Of a DNA stretch of 64,000 nt, positions 8,302 to 15,905 are shown one piece after another. The notes below the pieces were generated by a model. That model searched no databases and was not told the origin of the DNA. It saw nothing but the letters and a program-made list of their open reading frames with translations. The position numbers and the translations under genes were made by a program. The stretch is taken from positions 496,001 through 560,000 of the forward strand of contig SSMU01000023.1 of assembly GCA_004799545.1 (NCBI GenBank), written 5' to 3'. Source of the DNA: Phenylobacterium sp. GTDB lineage: Bacteria > Pseudomonadota > Alphaproteobacteria > Caulobacterales > Caulobacteraceae. Each line of letters opens with the position of its first letter. The stretch's first letter is position 1.

Positions 8302-9108
8302 TCACATCAGCCTCGACCGCATGGCCTGCGAGAGCAGGTCGATCAGGCTCACCGCCACCACGATGACGATGGCGATGGCCGAGACGGCCGGATAGTTGAA
8401 GCCGTTCAGGCTGTCGAACAGCAGCTGGCCGATGCCGCCGGCCCCGATCAGCCCCAGCACCGTGGCCGAGCGGGAGTTCGATTCGAAGCGGTAGAGGGCG
8501 TAGGAGGTCCACAGCGGGGCCACCTGCGGGATCACCCCCCAGACGATCTCCTGCAGCGGCGTCGCGCCGGTCGCGCGGACGCCCTCAATCGGCCCGCGGT
8601 CGATGGCCTCCACGGCCTCGGAGAACAGCTTGGCCAGCACGCCGCCGGTGTTGAGCGCCAGGGCCATGACGCCGGCGAACGGCCCCAGGCCCACGGCCAC
8701 GATGAACAGGGTGCCGATCACCAGGTCGGGCGCCGAGCGCAGCAGGTTCATCAGGAACCGCATCGGCTGCTGCAGCCAGATCGGCGACAGGTTGCGCGCG
8801 CAGGCCAGGCCGAACGGCACCGCCAGCACCACCGCCAGCACCGTGCCCCAAAGCGCGATCTGCACCGTCAGCCACATCTGGGCGATGTAGAGGCCGAGGT
8901 GGCTGAAGTCCGGCCGCAGGAACTCCGCCCCGAACTGGCGCATGTTCTCCGAGTTGGTGAACAGCTTGGCGACGTGGGCGATCTCCACGGGCTTGAAGGC
9001 GATGCCCAGCAGCACGATCACCCCGCCCCAGATCAGCAGGTCGGGGGCCCGCTGGACGAGGCTGCGGGTCGGCGGGCGCGGGATGGCGGCCGGATCGAGG
9101 GTGCTCAT
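8302..9108 (-). CDS. phnE: Phosphonate/phosphate-type ABC transporter permease
   Basis: A 268-residue inner-membrane permease of the PhnE type with about six hydrophobic segments and an EAA-like cytoplasmic loop (GATPLQEIVWGVIPQVAP). It pairs with the PhnD-like binding protein and PhnC-like ATPase directly upstream; the PhnD stop and this start overlap as TGATG, so the genes are translationally coupled. No C-P lyase genes are nearby, so the solute may be phosphonate, phosphite or phosphate ester. Confidence 0.93.
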   Translation of the reverse strand: MSTLDPAAIPRPPTRSLVQRAPDLLIWGGVIVLLGIAFKPVEIAHVAKLFTNSENMRQFGAEFLRPDFSHLGLYIAQMWLTVQIALWGTVLAVVLAVPFGLACARNLSPIWLQQPMRFLMNLLRSAPDLVIGTLFIVAVGLGPFAGVMALALNTGGVLAKLFSEAVEAIDRGPIEGVRATGATPLQEIVWGVIPQVAPLWTSYALYRFESNSRSATVLGLIGAGGIGQLLFDSLNGFNYPAVSAIAIVIVVAVSLIDLLSQAMRSRLM

Positions 9109-10112
9109 CAGACGTCCGGGTGGGCGGCGCGCTTCTGGGCGTCGACGGCGCGGAGCTTGTCGAAGGCCGCCTGGGCGGCGTCGATCTTGGCCTTGTCGCC
9201 GGCCTTGCGGGCTTCGCCGAGCGCGGTCGCCGCCTCCATCTCCCGCACCGGATCGAGGTAGCTGTCATCGGCCGGCCGGAAGCCGCCATAGGTCAGGGTC
9301 TTCAGCACCGCGCGCTGCTTGTCCGCCTGCGGGCCCGTGCCCACGCCATAGGTCAGGAAGAACTGGCGGATCTTCTCCTTGATCGCCGGATCGAGGTCCT
9401 TGCGCACCAGGATCGAGGATTCCGGCAGCGGCGGGGAGGTCCAGATCACCTGGATCTTGTCCATCGCGGCGGGGCTTTCGCGCCGGTAGAACAGCAGGCC
9501 CACGGTGTTGTTGCTGGCCACGTCCAGGAGGCCGTTGGCCACCGAGAACATGTTGGCCTGGTGGCTGGCGTTGCGCACCACCTTGAAGCATTGGTTCGGG
9601 TCGATGTTGTGCGGCGCGAAGATGTAGGCCATGGGCGCCAGGGTCCCCGAGGTCGACTTGGTGTCGCCCATGCCGAAGCTGTAGCGCTTGCCGCACTTCA
9701 GCACGTCGTCGAGGGTGATGCCCGAGCCCTTGCGGACGATCAGCACGGACTCATAAGTCGCCTCGCCGCCGCCCTGGACCACCCGGCCCAGCACCTCGGC
9801 GTCCGCGCGGTTGATCGCCTCCAGCGCCGGGTCGGCGGAGAACCAGCCCACCTGCACCTGGTTGAAGCGCATGGCCTCCACCAGCGAGGTGTAGTTGGTG
9901 GCGAAGTAGGGCTTCACCTTCACCCCGATCTGGGCGGACATATCGTCCAAGAGCGGCTGCCACAGCGGCCCCAGGTTCTGCTGGCTCTCGGCCGACAGGA
10001 TCGAGAAGGTCAGCTCCTTGGGCGTCTGGCCGCTGGTGGCCGGCTTCTGGCTGCAGGCGCTAAGCACAAGCGCCAGGGCCAGGCCCGCGAGCCCGGAAAG
10101 GCGGCGGATCAT
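9108..10112 (-). CDS. phnD: Phosphate/phosphonate-binding lipoprotein of ABC transporter
   Basis: A 334-residue periplasmic solute-binding protein. The N-terminal signal ends in the lipobox LSAC (Cys at residue 21), so it should be anchored as a lipoprotein. The PhnD-family core is visible (TNYTSLVEAM, GWFSADPALEAI, GDTKSTSGTLAP). A basic, acidic-patterned C-terminal helix of about 45 residues (from VREMEAATALGEA) extends beyond the fold. It starts inside the phnC stop (ATGA overlap). Confidence 0.92.
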   Translation of the reverse strand: MIRRLSGLAGLALALVLSACSQKPATSGQTPKELTFSILSAESQQNLGPLWQPLLDDMSAQIGVKVKPYFATNYTSLVEAMRFNQVQVGWFSADPALEAINRADAEVLGRVVQGGGEATYESVLIVRKGSGITLDDVLKCGKRYSFGMGDTKSTSGTLAPMAYIFAPHNIDPNQCFKVVRNASHQANMFSVANGLLDVASNNTVGLLFYRRESPAAMDKIQVIWTSPPLPESSILVRKDLDPAIKEKIRQFFLTYGVGTGPQADKQRAVLKTLTYGGFRPADDSYLDPVREMEAATALGEARKAGDKAKIDAAQAAFDKLRAVDAQKRAAHPDV

Positions 10113-10900
10113 TGCGGGGCTTCCTCCCAGAAGACGTCCTCGAATTCCGGACCGTAGATGTCGATGAGCTGGCTGCGCTTCAGGCCGGTGGCCGGCCCGT
10201 CATAGACGATCTTGCCGGCCTTCAGCGCCACCACCCGGTCGCAGTAGCGCAGCGCATAGTCCACCTGGTGCAGGGTGACCACCACGGTCAGGCCGTCCTG
10301 CTTGTTGAGGTCGCGCAGCGCCTCCATCACCCGGCGGGCGGAGACCGGATCGAGCGAGGCCACCGGCTCGTCGGCGAGGATGATCTTGGCGCGCTGCACC
10401 AGGGCGCGGGCGATCGCGCCCCGCTGCTGCTGGCCGCCGGAGAGGGTGTTGGCGCGCTGGGCGGCGTAGTCGGCGACGCCCATCCGGGCGAGCGCCGCCA
10501 TGGCCGCGGTCTTGGTCTCCTCCGGCCACAGGCCGAACAGGCCGCGCAGCCGGCCGATCCGGCCCAGGGAACCCAGGGCCACGTTGCTGAACAGCGAGAG
10601 CCGGCCGACCAGGTTGAACTGCTGGAAGATGAAGCCGATGCGGGTGCGGGTCTTCAGCACGTCGTGGGCGATGCGGCCATTCTCCTGCACCGGGCCGCCG
10701 AACGCCTCGATGCGGCCGGCGCCGGCGTCGATGGTCTGCAGGGCGCTGATCGAGCGCAGCAGGGTCGACTTGCCGGAGCCTGAGGGGCCGATCAGGGCGA
10801 TCATCTCGCCGCGGGCGACCTCCAGCGACACCCCGTCCAGCGCGCGGCGCGCGCCGAAGGTCTTGGTGGCGTTCCGGATGGCCAGGACGGCGTCGGACAT
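10109..10900 (-). CDS. phnC: Phosphonate/phosphate ABC transporter ATP-binding protein
   Basis: ABC ATPase, about 263 residues, with Walker A GPSGSGKST, Q-loop FQQFNLV, signature LSGGQQQRG, Walker B KIILADEP and switch His in VVTLHQVD. It energises the PhnDE importer encoded downstream. The start at 10900 places MSDAVLAIRNATKTFG at the usual distance from the first strand. A GTG at 10939 with AAGGGG upstream is a reasonable alternative and would add 13 residues. Confidence 0.92.
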   Translation of the reverse strand: MSDAVLAIRNATKTFGARRALDGVSLEVARGEMIALIGPSGSGKSTLLRSISALQTIDAGAGRIEAFGGPVQENGRIAHDVLKTRTRIGFIFQQFNLVGRLSLFSNVALGSLGRIGRLRGLFGLWPEETKTAAMAALARMGVADYAAQRANTLSGGQQQRGAIARALVQRAKIILADEPVASLDPVSARRVMEALRDLNKQDGLTVVVTLHQVDYALRYCDRVVALKAGKIVYDGPATGLKRSQLIDIYGPEFEDVFWEEAPQ

Positions 10901-11029
10901 GGAGGGCGAAGGTTCCCGATCGAGCACGCGAAGACTCACGAACCCCTTGGATCGCCGAGCCGCGCGACGGCTTCATGACACGCAGGCCCCGGTGCGGTCT
11001 AGCGGGTCAGCCGAACAGCTGGGTCAAGC

Positions 11030-11037
11030 GCTACAAC
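11030..11037 (+). promoter_or_regulatory. Possible -10 element of the decarboxylase promoter
   Basis: GCTACAAC matches the Caulobacter housekeeping -10 consensus GCTANAWC as I recall it. No good TTGAC-type -35 is visible 10-14 bases upstream, so confidence is modest. Transcription from here would start near 11044 and give a leader of about 180 bases containing the hairpin at 11061-11108. Confidence 0.35.
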
Positions 11038-11060
11038 ACTCTAGAAAAAGCTTAGCAAAG

Positions 11061-11108
11061 ACCGATCCGAGACCGTTGTTCTTGAGAGAGACGGTCGGTC
11101 GCATCGGT
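11061..11108 (+). promoter_or_regulatory. Structured leader hairpin upstream of decarboxylase (speF-leader candidate)
   Basis: ACCGAT-c-CGA-GACCGT (11061-11076) pairs with ACGGTC-gg-TCG-c-ATCGGT (11091-11108): about 15 base pairs with one mismatch and a 2-base bulge around a purine-rich loop. A speF leader RNA upstream of alphaproteobacterial ornithine decarboxylase genes is a described family (Rfam RF00518). Whether this hairpin belongs to it needs a covariance-model search; I cannot confirm it by eye. Confidence 0.45.
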
Positions 11109-11186
11109 AAGACTCTTTACATACAGCCGATATACCCCTATCTGCGCAAATTCCGGCGGACCCGATGTCCTAAAAAGCGCTGCTAA
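11076..11186 (+). CDS. Possible leader peptide upstream of decarboxylase
   Basis: A 36-codon frame starting at TTG 11076 and ending TAA at 11186, 40 bases before the decarboxylase start. The peptide is rich in Arg/Lys and Tyr (IYPYLRKFRRTRC). It begins in the loop-proximal part of the leader hairpin. It has no clear ribosome-binding site and a weak start codon, and may be chance. The reason to list it is that enterobacterial speF is controlled by an ornithine-sensing leader peptide. Confidence 0.2.
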   Translation: MFLRETVGRIGKTLYIQPIYPYLRKFRRTRCPKKRC

Positions 11187-11226
11187 CGCCGGATTGGGTT
11201 CAACAATACGTTGGGGGCTGCGTGAG

Positions 11227-12498
11227 GTGCACAAGTACCATACGCCCCTGGACCTGGTCCGTGAGCGGTCACCGGAGCGTCCCGTCGCATTAGCGCGACC
11301 GGATGCGGTGGCGGCGGCGGCGCGCTGGTTCCAGGACAATTTCAAGGGTGATGTGTTCTACGCCGTGAAGGCGAACCCGTCGCCGTGGGTGATCGAAACC
11401 CTGGCGGCGAACGGCGTCACCTCCTTCGATGTGGCCTCGGCGCCGGAGATCGAGCTGGTCTCGGCCTATGCGCCGGGCTCGCGCATGGCCTTCATGCACC
11501 CGGTGAAGAGCCGCAAGGCGATCTCAGCCGCCTATTTCGACCACGGCGTGCGCACCTTCGCCCTCGACACCCACGAGGAGCTGGCCAAGATCCTCGAGGC
11601 GACCGGCGGCGCCGACGATCTGGCGCTGATGGTCCGCCTGGCGGTCTCGGCGCATGGCGCGGCCTATTCCCTGTCCGGCAAGTTCGGCGCGGAGACCCAT
11701 GAGGCCTCGGCCCTGCTGCTCGCCGCCCGGCGCGCCACCCAGGACCGCATGGGCGTCTCCTTCCATGTGGGCAGCCAGTGCATGCGCCCCACCGCCTTCC
11801 AGGCCGCCATGGCCCAGGCCAGCCGCGCCATCGTCCGCGCCGGCGTCATGGTCGACGTGGTCGACGTGGGCGGCGGCTTCCCCAGCGTCTATCCCGGCAT
11901 GGTCCCGCCGCAGATGTCCGAGTACGTGGATTCCATCCAGCGCGGCTTCGCCGACATGATGGTCCACGAGGACACCGAGCTGTGGTGCGAGCCCGGCCGG
12001 GCCCTGGTGGCGGAAGCCTCCTCGATCCTCACCAAGGTCGAGCTGAAGAAGGGCGACGCCCTCTATCTGAACGACGGCAGCTACGGCAGCCTGTTCGACG
12101 CGGCGCACACCAAGTGGCCCTTCCCGGTCAAGCTGTTCCGCAACGAGGACGGCGACGCCTCGGAAGTGGAGGGCCCCCTGAAGCCCTTTCGTTTCTATGG
12201 GCCGACCTGCGACAGCCTCGACCACATGCCGGGCCCGTTCTGGCTGCCGGAGGACGTCCGCGAGGGCGACTACGTCGAGATCGGCATGCTGGGCGCCTAT
12301 GGGGTGGCGATGAACACCCGCTTCAACGGGTTCGGCGACGCCGAGACCGTGGCGGTGGACGACGCCCCCATGGCCTCGATGTTCGGCCTCGCCGCCGCCT
12401 CGATCCGCCTGCCGCGCGAGTCCCAGGAGGACGAGCGCAAGGTGGTGCGCCTGTCGCGTCCCAAGGGCGCCGCCGGCAAGAAGCGCCGCAAGCGGTAA
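11227..12498 (+). CDS. PLP-dependent ornithine/lysine-type decarboxylase
   Basis: Fold-type III (alanine-racemase fold) decarboxylase, about 423 residues, making putrescine or cadaverine from ornithine or lysine. The PLP lysine is in YAVKANP (residue 48), the phosphate-binding glycines in DVGGGFPSVYPG, EPGRALVAE follows, and the catalytic Cys is in YGPTCDSLD (residue 328). GTG 11227 is preferred because it has GGGGG upstream and gives MHKYHTP; TTG 11194 is an alternative. The Lys/Arg-rich C-terminus (GKKRRKR) is unstructured. It sits directly before a deoxyhypusine-synthase-like gene, consistent with a polyamine pathway. Confidence 0.9.
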   Translation: MHKYHTPLDLVRERSPERPVALARPDAVAAAARWFQDNFKGDVFYAVKANPSPWVIETLAANGVTSFDVASAPEIELVSAYAPGSRMAFMHPVKSRKAISAAYFDHGVRTFALDTHEELAKILEATGGADDLALMVRLAVSAHGAAYSLSGKFGAETHEASALLLAARRATQDRMGVSFHVGSQCMRPTAFQAAMAQASRAIVRAGVMVDVVDVGGGFPSVYPGMVPPQMSEYVDSIQRGFADMMVHEDTELWCEPGRALVAEASSILTKVELKKGDALYLNDGSYGSLFDAAHTKWPFPVKLFRNEDGDASEVEGPLKPFRFYGPTCDSLDHMPGPFWLPEDVREGDYVEIGMLGAYGVAMNTRFNGFGDAETVAVDDAPMASMFGLAAASIRLPRESQEDERKVVRLSRPKGAAGKKRRKR

Positions 12499-12523
12499 CA
12501 ACCGTCTTCTGAAGAATGTTATA

Positions 12524-12563
12524 GGCGCGGCCGGTCGCTCCGTCCCGGTCGCGCCTTCATTTT
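12524..12563 (+). terminator. Hairpin with U-rich tail between the polyamine genes
   Basis: GGCGCGGCCGG (12524-12534) pairs with CCGGTCGCGCC (12545-12555) with one mismatch, followed by TTCATTTT. It is probably an intrinsic terminator or attenuator that lowers read-through into the next gene. Confidence 0.65.
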
Positions 12564-12597
12564 GGACGGGCGCTCAAACTCATGAGGACCCTTGAGA

Positions 12598-13656
12598 ATG
12601 AACGCTGACGTTCAGAAGACCAACCGCAAGGCCGAACTGCTCGCCAGGACCGTCGAGCATGTGGCGATCGACCAATACGACGCCCGGCCGGTGATCGACG
12701 CCATGCGCCAGATGAGCTTCACCAGCCGCGACACCGCGCGGGCCGCCGACATCTGGTCGATGAGCCTGGAAGACGCCGGCTGCTCCACCTGGCTGACCCT
12801 GGCTGGCTCCACCTCGGCCGGCGGCTGCATGCACATCTACCGCGACATGGTGAAATACGGGATGATCGACGTGGTGGTGGCCACCGGCGCCTCCATCGTC
12901 GACATGGATTTCTTCGAGGCCCTGGGCTTCAAGCACTACCAGGCCCAGTCGAACGTCGACGACCGCGACCTGCGCGACCTCTACATCGACCGGATCTACG
13001 ACACCTACATCGACGAGGAAGAGCTGCAGAACTGCGACGGCACGATCTTCGAGATCTGCGAGAGCCTCGAGCCGCGGCCCTACTCCTCCCGCGAGTTCAT
13101 CCACGAGATGGGCAAGTGGCTGGCGGCCGGTCATGCGAAGAAGCCCGGCTCGCTGATCCAGACGGCCTATGAAGAGGGCGTGCCGATCTTCTGCCCGGCG
13201 TTCACCGACTCATCCGCCGGCTTCGGCCTGGTCAAGCACCAGGTGCAGCGGATGAAGGCCGGCAAGCCCTACCTGACCATCGACAGCGTCGCCGACTTCC
13301 GCGAGCTCACCGACGTCAAGATCGCCGCTGGGACCACGGGCCTGTTCATGGTCGGCGGCGGGGTGCCGAAGAACTTCGCCCAGGACACCGTGGTCTGCGC
13401 CGAGATCCTCGGCCACGAGGACGTGGAGATGCACAAATACGCCGTGCAGATCACCGTCGCCGACGTGCGCGACGGCGCCTGTTCCTCCTCGACGCTCAAG
13501 GAGGCCTGCTCCTGGGGCAAGGTCGACGTCACCTGGGAGCAGATGGTGTTCGCCGAGGCCTCCACGGTGGTGCCGCTGATCGCCTCCGACGCCTGGCACC
13601 GCGGCAGCTGGAAACAGCGCGAAAAGCGCCGCTGGGCGAAGCTGTTCGATAGGTAA
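12598..13656 (+). CDS. Deoxyhypusine synthase-like protein (probable polyamine aminobutyl transferase)
   Basis: A 352-residue NAD-dependent protein of the deoxyhypusine synthase family. Bacteria lack eIF5A, so the likely role is polyamine synthesis, for example homospermidine formation as in the related plant enzymes (inference). The catalytic lysine is present in CSWGKVDV (residue 308), and the GGGVPKNF nucleotide-binding segment and TSAGG loop are conserved. The ATG at 12598 has GAGGA upstream. It follows the decarboxylase gene that would supply putrescine. Confidence 0.88.
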   Translation: MNADVQKTNRKAELLARTVEHVAIDQYDARPVIDAMRQMSFTSRDTARAADIWSMSLEDAGCSTWLTLAGSTSAGGCMHIYRDMVKYGMIDVVVATGASIVDMDFFEALGFKHYQAQSNVDDRDLRDLYIDRIYDTYIDEEELQNCDGTIFEICESLEPRPYSSREFIHEMGKWLAAGHAKKPGSLIQTAYEEGVPIFCPAFTDSSAGFGLVKHQVQRMKAGKPYLTIDSVADFRELTDVKIAAGTTGLFMVGGGVPKNFAQDTVVCAEILGHEDVEMHKYAVQITVADVRDGACSSSTLKEACSWGKVDVTWEQMVFAEASTVVPLIASDAWHRGSWKQREKRRWAKLFDR

Positions 13657-13666
13657 AGGTCAGTTG

Positions 13667-13790
13667 CTCCCACACAGGGGGAGCTGTCGCGAAGCGACTG
13701 AGGGGGTTTCCACTCGGACGGCTCAATGGCGAGTCCGCTGAGGAAACCCCCTCCGGCCCTTCGGGCCACCTCCCCCTGCGGGGGAGGAAT
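13667..13790. repeat. Composite palindromic intergenic element
   Basis: It fills the gap between convergent genes. Nested hairpins: TCGCGAAGCGA, GGGGGTTTCC with GGAAACCCCC, GGCCCttcGGGCC and CTCCCCCtgcGGGGGAG. Same architecture as the elements at 8154 and 55787; a likely two-way terminator. Confidence 0.7.
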
Positions 13791-13793
13791 TCG

Positions 13794-14228
13794 CTATTCG
13801 CAGTAGATCCTGACCTTGGTCTTCTCCTGGTCGACGTCGACCTGCAGGTCGGTGAGCTGGTCGACCAGGTCTTCCAGGTTCTCCGGCTTCAGCTGGCCGA
13901 TATCGAAGGGCACGCCTTTCTTCGCGAGCTCGGCGTTGACCTGCTCCCGAGCCTGCGGGGGGATCAGGCTGGTGAGCCGGACGCCGGCCCGCAGCAGCGC
14001 CATGGGCACCCGGATGTTGACCTTCGTCGGGCCGTCCTCGTCGTCCGCGTCGTCGGTGTCGACCAAGACCCGCAGGTACTTGGGCCCGGCGTTGTGGCCG
14101 GCGGCCACGGCCGAGGCGCGCGGGGCGGGCTCGGAGCGGTCGAGGGCGGTGAGCAGGCGCTCGGCCTCGTCGGCGTTGATCTTGCCTTCGGCGAGCATCT
14201 GCAGGATCGAGCGGCGATCGTCAGTCAT
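13794..14228 (-). CDS. SHOCT-like / YvlB-type N-terminal domain protein
   Basis: A 144-residue cytoplasmic protein. The first 40 residues (ILQMLAEGKINADEAERLLTAL) form the short SHOCT-like helical domain found at the N-terminus of YvlB/LiaX-type proteins; the rest is an alpha/beta segment (KVNIRVPMALLRAGVRLTSLIP) with a charged C-terminus. It is the last gene of a three-gene operon with a small membrane protein and a DUF2089 protein. In other bacteria such operons are linked to envelope sensing, but its job here is unknown. Confidence 0.8.
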   Translation of the reverse strand: MTDDRRSILQMLAEGKINADEAERLLTALDRSEPAPRASAVAAGHNAGPKYLRVLVDTDDADDEDGPTKVNIRVPMALLRAGVRLTSLIPPQAREQVNAELAKKGVPFDIGQLKPENLEDLVDQLTDLQVDVDQEKTKVRIYCE

Positions 14229-14237
14229 GGCAGTCTC

Positions 14238-14576
14238 CTAGAAGATTCGGATGCGCACGAGGGCGTCCCGGGTGTCGACATCGACGACCGTCCCGCCGAG
14301 CGAGGTCAGCAGGCGGCCGATGGCGAAAACGGCGGCGTAGGGGTTGGCCGGGCGATAGCGCGGCGGGGCGAACCAGACGAGCGGCGCCAGCAGCAGCGGG
14401 ACCGGTGACAGGATCCAGAAGATCGCCGTGACCGGCAGCCACAGCCGCACCACCGTTCGGCGGGCGGGGCGACGCACCCACTCGGCATAGGCCGGCGCCG
14501 GGCGGGACGGCTCAGGCGCGCGGCCCTCCATGGCGGCGACGCCGAACCGCCGGATGGCGTTCGGATAGGTGGTCAT
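14238..14576 (-). CDS. Small membrane protein of DUF2089 operon
   Basis: A 112-residue protein with an Arg-rich N-terminal cytoplasmic part, a hydrophobic hairpin (residues about 43-70, LWLPVTAIFWILSPVPLLLAPLVW) and a short C-terminal tail with a beta-like VRIRIF end. Its ATG abuts the DUF2089 stop (TAGATG), so it is translationally coupled. I do not recognise the family. Operon position suggests it is the membrane partner of the flanking proteins. Confidence 0.75.
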   Translation of the reverse strand: MTTYPNAIRRFGVAAMEGRAPEPSRPAPAYAEWVRRPARRTVVRLWLPVTAIFWILSPVPLLLAPLVWFAPPRYRPANPYAAVFAIGRLLTSLGGTVVDVDTRDALVRIRIF

Positions 14577-14954
14577 CTAGCGGCCCTCCAATTCGGTGAT
14601 GGCTTGGTCGGCGGTGATCTCGCCGCGCTTGAGGCGCTCCAGCACCTCCCCGCGGCCGGGCTGCGGATCGGTCTCGACGAGCTCGAGGGCCGCGGCGATG
14701 CGGTTCAGCCGCGCCTTCACCGTCGGATAGGAGACCCCGAAGGTGGCCTCCATCTCCTTGATCGAGCCGTGGCTGCGCATGAAGGCGGCCACGAACACCT
14801 GATCCTCGGACGACAGCTGGGCGAGCTTGGGCAGATCGAAGGCGCCCTCGATGGCCAGGTCGCGATCCGTGAGCCGCACCCGCTCGACGACGATCGGTCG
14901 GCCTTGGGTCAGCTCGCTCAGCGCCTGCCACTCTTGGGTTTTCGTCGTTCTCAC
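14577..14954 (-). CDS. DUF2089 family HTH protein
   Basis: A 125-residue cytoplasmic protein with the DUF2089 domain: LSSEDQVFVAAFMRSHGSIKEMEATFGVSYPTVKARL is a sigma-region-4-like helix-turn-helix, and the C-terminal ERLKRGEITADQAITEL repeats the SHOCT-like pattern seen in the last gene of the operon. Upstream there is no ATG; GTG 14954 is chosen because the promoter-like sequence begins just before it. No ribosome-binding site is visible, and the predicted transcript start coincides with the GTG, so translation is probably leaderless. Likely an autoregulated DNA-binding protein. Confidence 0.78.
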   Translation of the reverse strand: MRTTKTQEWQALSELTQGRPIVVERVRLTDRDLAIEGAFDLPKLAQLSSEDQVFVAAFMRSHGSIKEMEATFGVSYPTVKARLNRIAAALELVETDPQPGRGEVLERLKRGEITADQAITELEGR

Positions 14955-14957
14955 GCG

Positions 14958-14989
14958 TTCAATATTGAATTTATCAATTTCATAGTCAA
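14958..14989 (-). promoter_or_regulatory. AT-rich promoter/operator of the DUF2089 operon
   Basis: On the minus strand TTGACT (14989-14984) is followed after 17 bases by AATATT (14966-14961). The -10 lies inside a perfect 12-bp palindrome TTCAATATTGAA (14958-14969), and a second overlapping inverted repeat ATTGA-n5-TCAAT spans 14964-14978. With usual spacing the transcript begins at about 14954, the GTG start. The AT content is far above the surroundings. Confidence 0.6.
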
Positions 14990-15094
14990 GTTTTTTAATT
15001 CTACGGCCGCGCGATGTGGAATCGCCCCGGGTCACGGTTGAATCCACGCTCCGGCTCTGCGACACCGGTCGCCTGGTGGTTGGAGAGCGCGGGC

Positions 15095-15895
15095 ATGAAG
15101 TACCTGGTCGTGGTGGTGGCGGCAGCCGCCCTGATGACGGTCGGGATCGCCGCGGCCCAAGCCCCCAATCCGGCGATGGCGCCCGCGCCGCGCATCGCCG
15201 GCTACCTCGGCGCCGACGCGCCGGACACCTACGCCATCCTGCCACCCTCGCCGACGCCGGGCGATCCGCGCGACCAGGCGGACCGGGCGATCTACAAGGC
15301 GACCCGCCACTACGAGACCGAGGCCCGCTGGCCGATGGCGCAGAACGACGCCAACTCCGCGGGCCTGGTGAAGGACCTGGCCTGCGCGATCGGCGTCGAG
15401 CTGACGCCGCAGAACGCGCCGAAGACGCTGGCCATCATCGCCAAGCTGGCGCCCGACGTGAGCCGCGCCACCAACCGCCCGAAGGACATCTACAAGCGGC
15501 CCCGCCCCTACCTGCGCGACGAGGGATCGATCTGCCTGCCAAAGGACGCGGCCCTGGCCGCCAGCCCCGACTATCCCTCCGGCCACAACACCTGGGCGTG
15601 GACCGTGGGCCTGGTGTTGGCCGAGCTGGCCCCTGACCGCGCGACCCCGATCCTGGTCCGCGCCCGGGCGTTCGGCGAGAACCGCCTGGTCTGCGGCGTC
15701 CACTCGCTGAGCGCCGTCGAGGCCGGGCGGCTGAACGGCTCGATCGTCGTGGCCGGCCTGCACGGCTCGGCCCAGTTCCGCAGCGACATGGACGCCGCCC
15801 GCGCGGAGATCGACAAGGCCCGCGCCATCGGTCCGGCGCCCGACGCTGGCGCCTGCGCCAAGGAAAGCCAGTTGATCGCCAAGAGCCCCTATTGA
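15095..15895 (+). CDS. PAP2-family acid phosphatase, exported, with altered catalytic motif
   Basis: A 266-residue periplasmic protein of the class A non-specific acid phosphatase / PAP2 family. The start at 15095 opens onto a signal peptide (MKYLVVVV...GIAAAQA) with GGAGAG upstream. Motif 1 (K-x6-RP) is intact as KDIYKRPRP and motif 2 is intact as PSGH. Motif 3, normally SR-x5-H-x3-D, reads NRLVCGVHSLSA: the Ser and the Asp that activates the nucleophilic His are replaced. Activity may be reduced or changed. It is followed 10 bases later by the FkbM gene. Confidence 0.85.
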   Translation: MKYLVVVVAAAALMTVGIAAAQAPNPAMAPAPRIAGYLGADAPDTYAILPPSPTPGDPRDQADRAIYKATRHYETEARWPMAQNDANSAGLVKDLACAIGVELTPQNAPKTLAIIAKLAPDVSRATNRPKDIYKRPRPYLRDEGSICLPKDAALAASPDYPSGHNTWAWTVGLVLAELAPDRATPILVRARAFGENRLVCGVHSLSAVEAGRLNGSIVVAGLHGSAQFRSDMDAARAEIDKARAIGPAPDAGACAKESQLIAKSPY

Positions 15896-15905
15896 GGCCC
15901 GGGCG

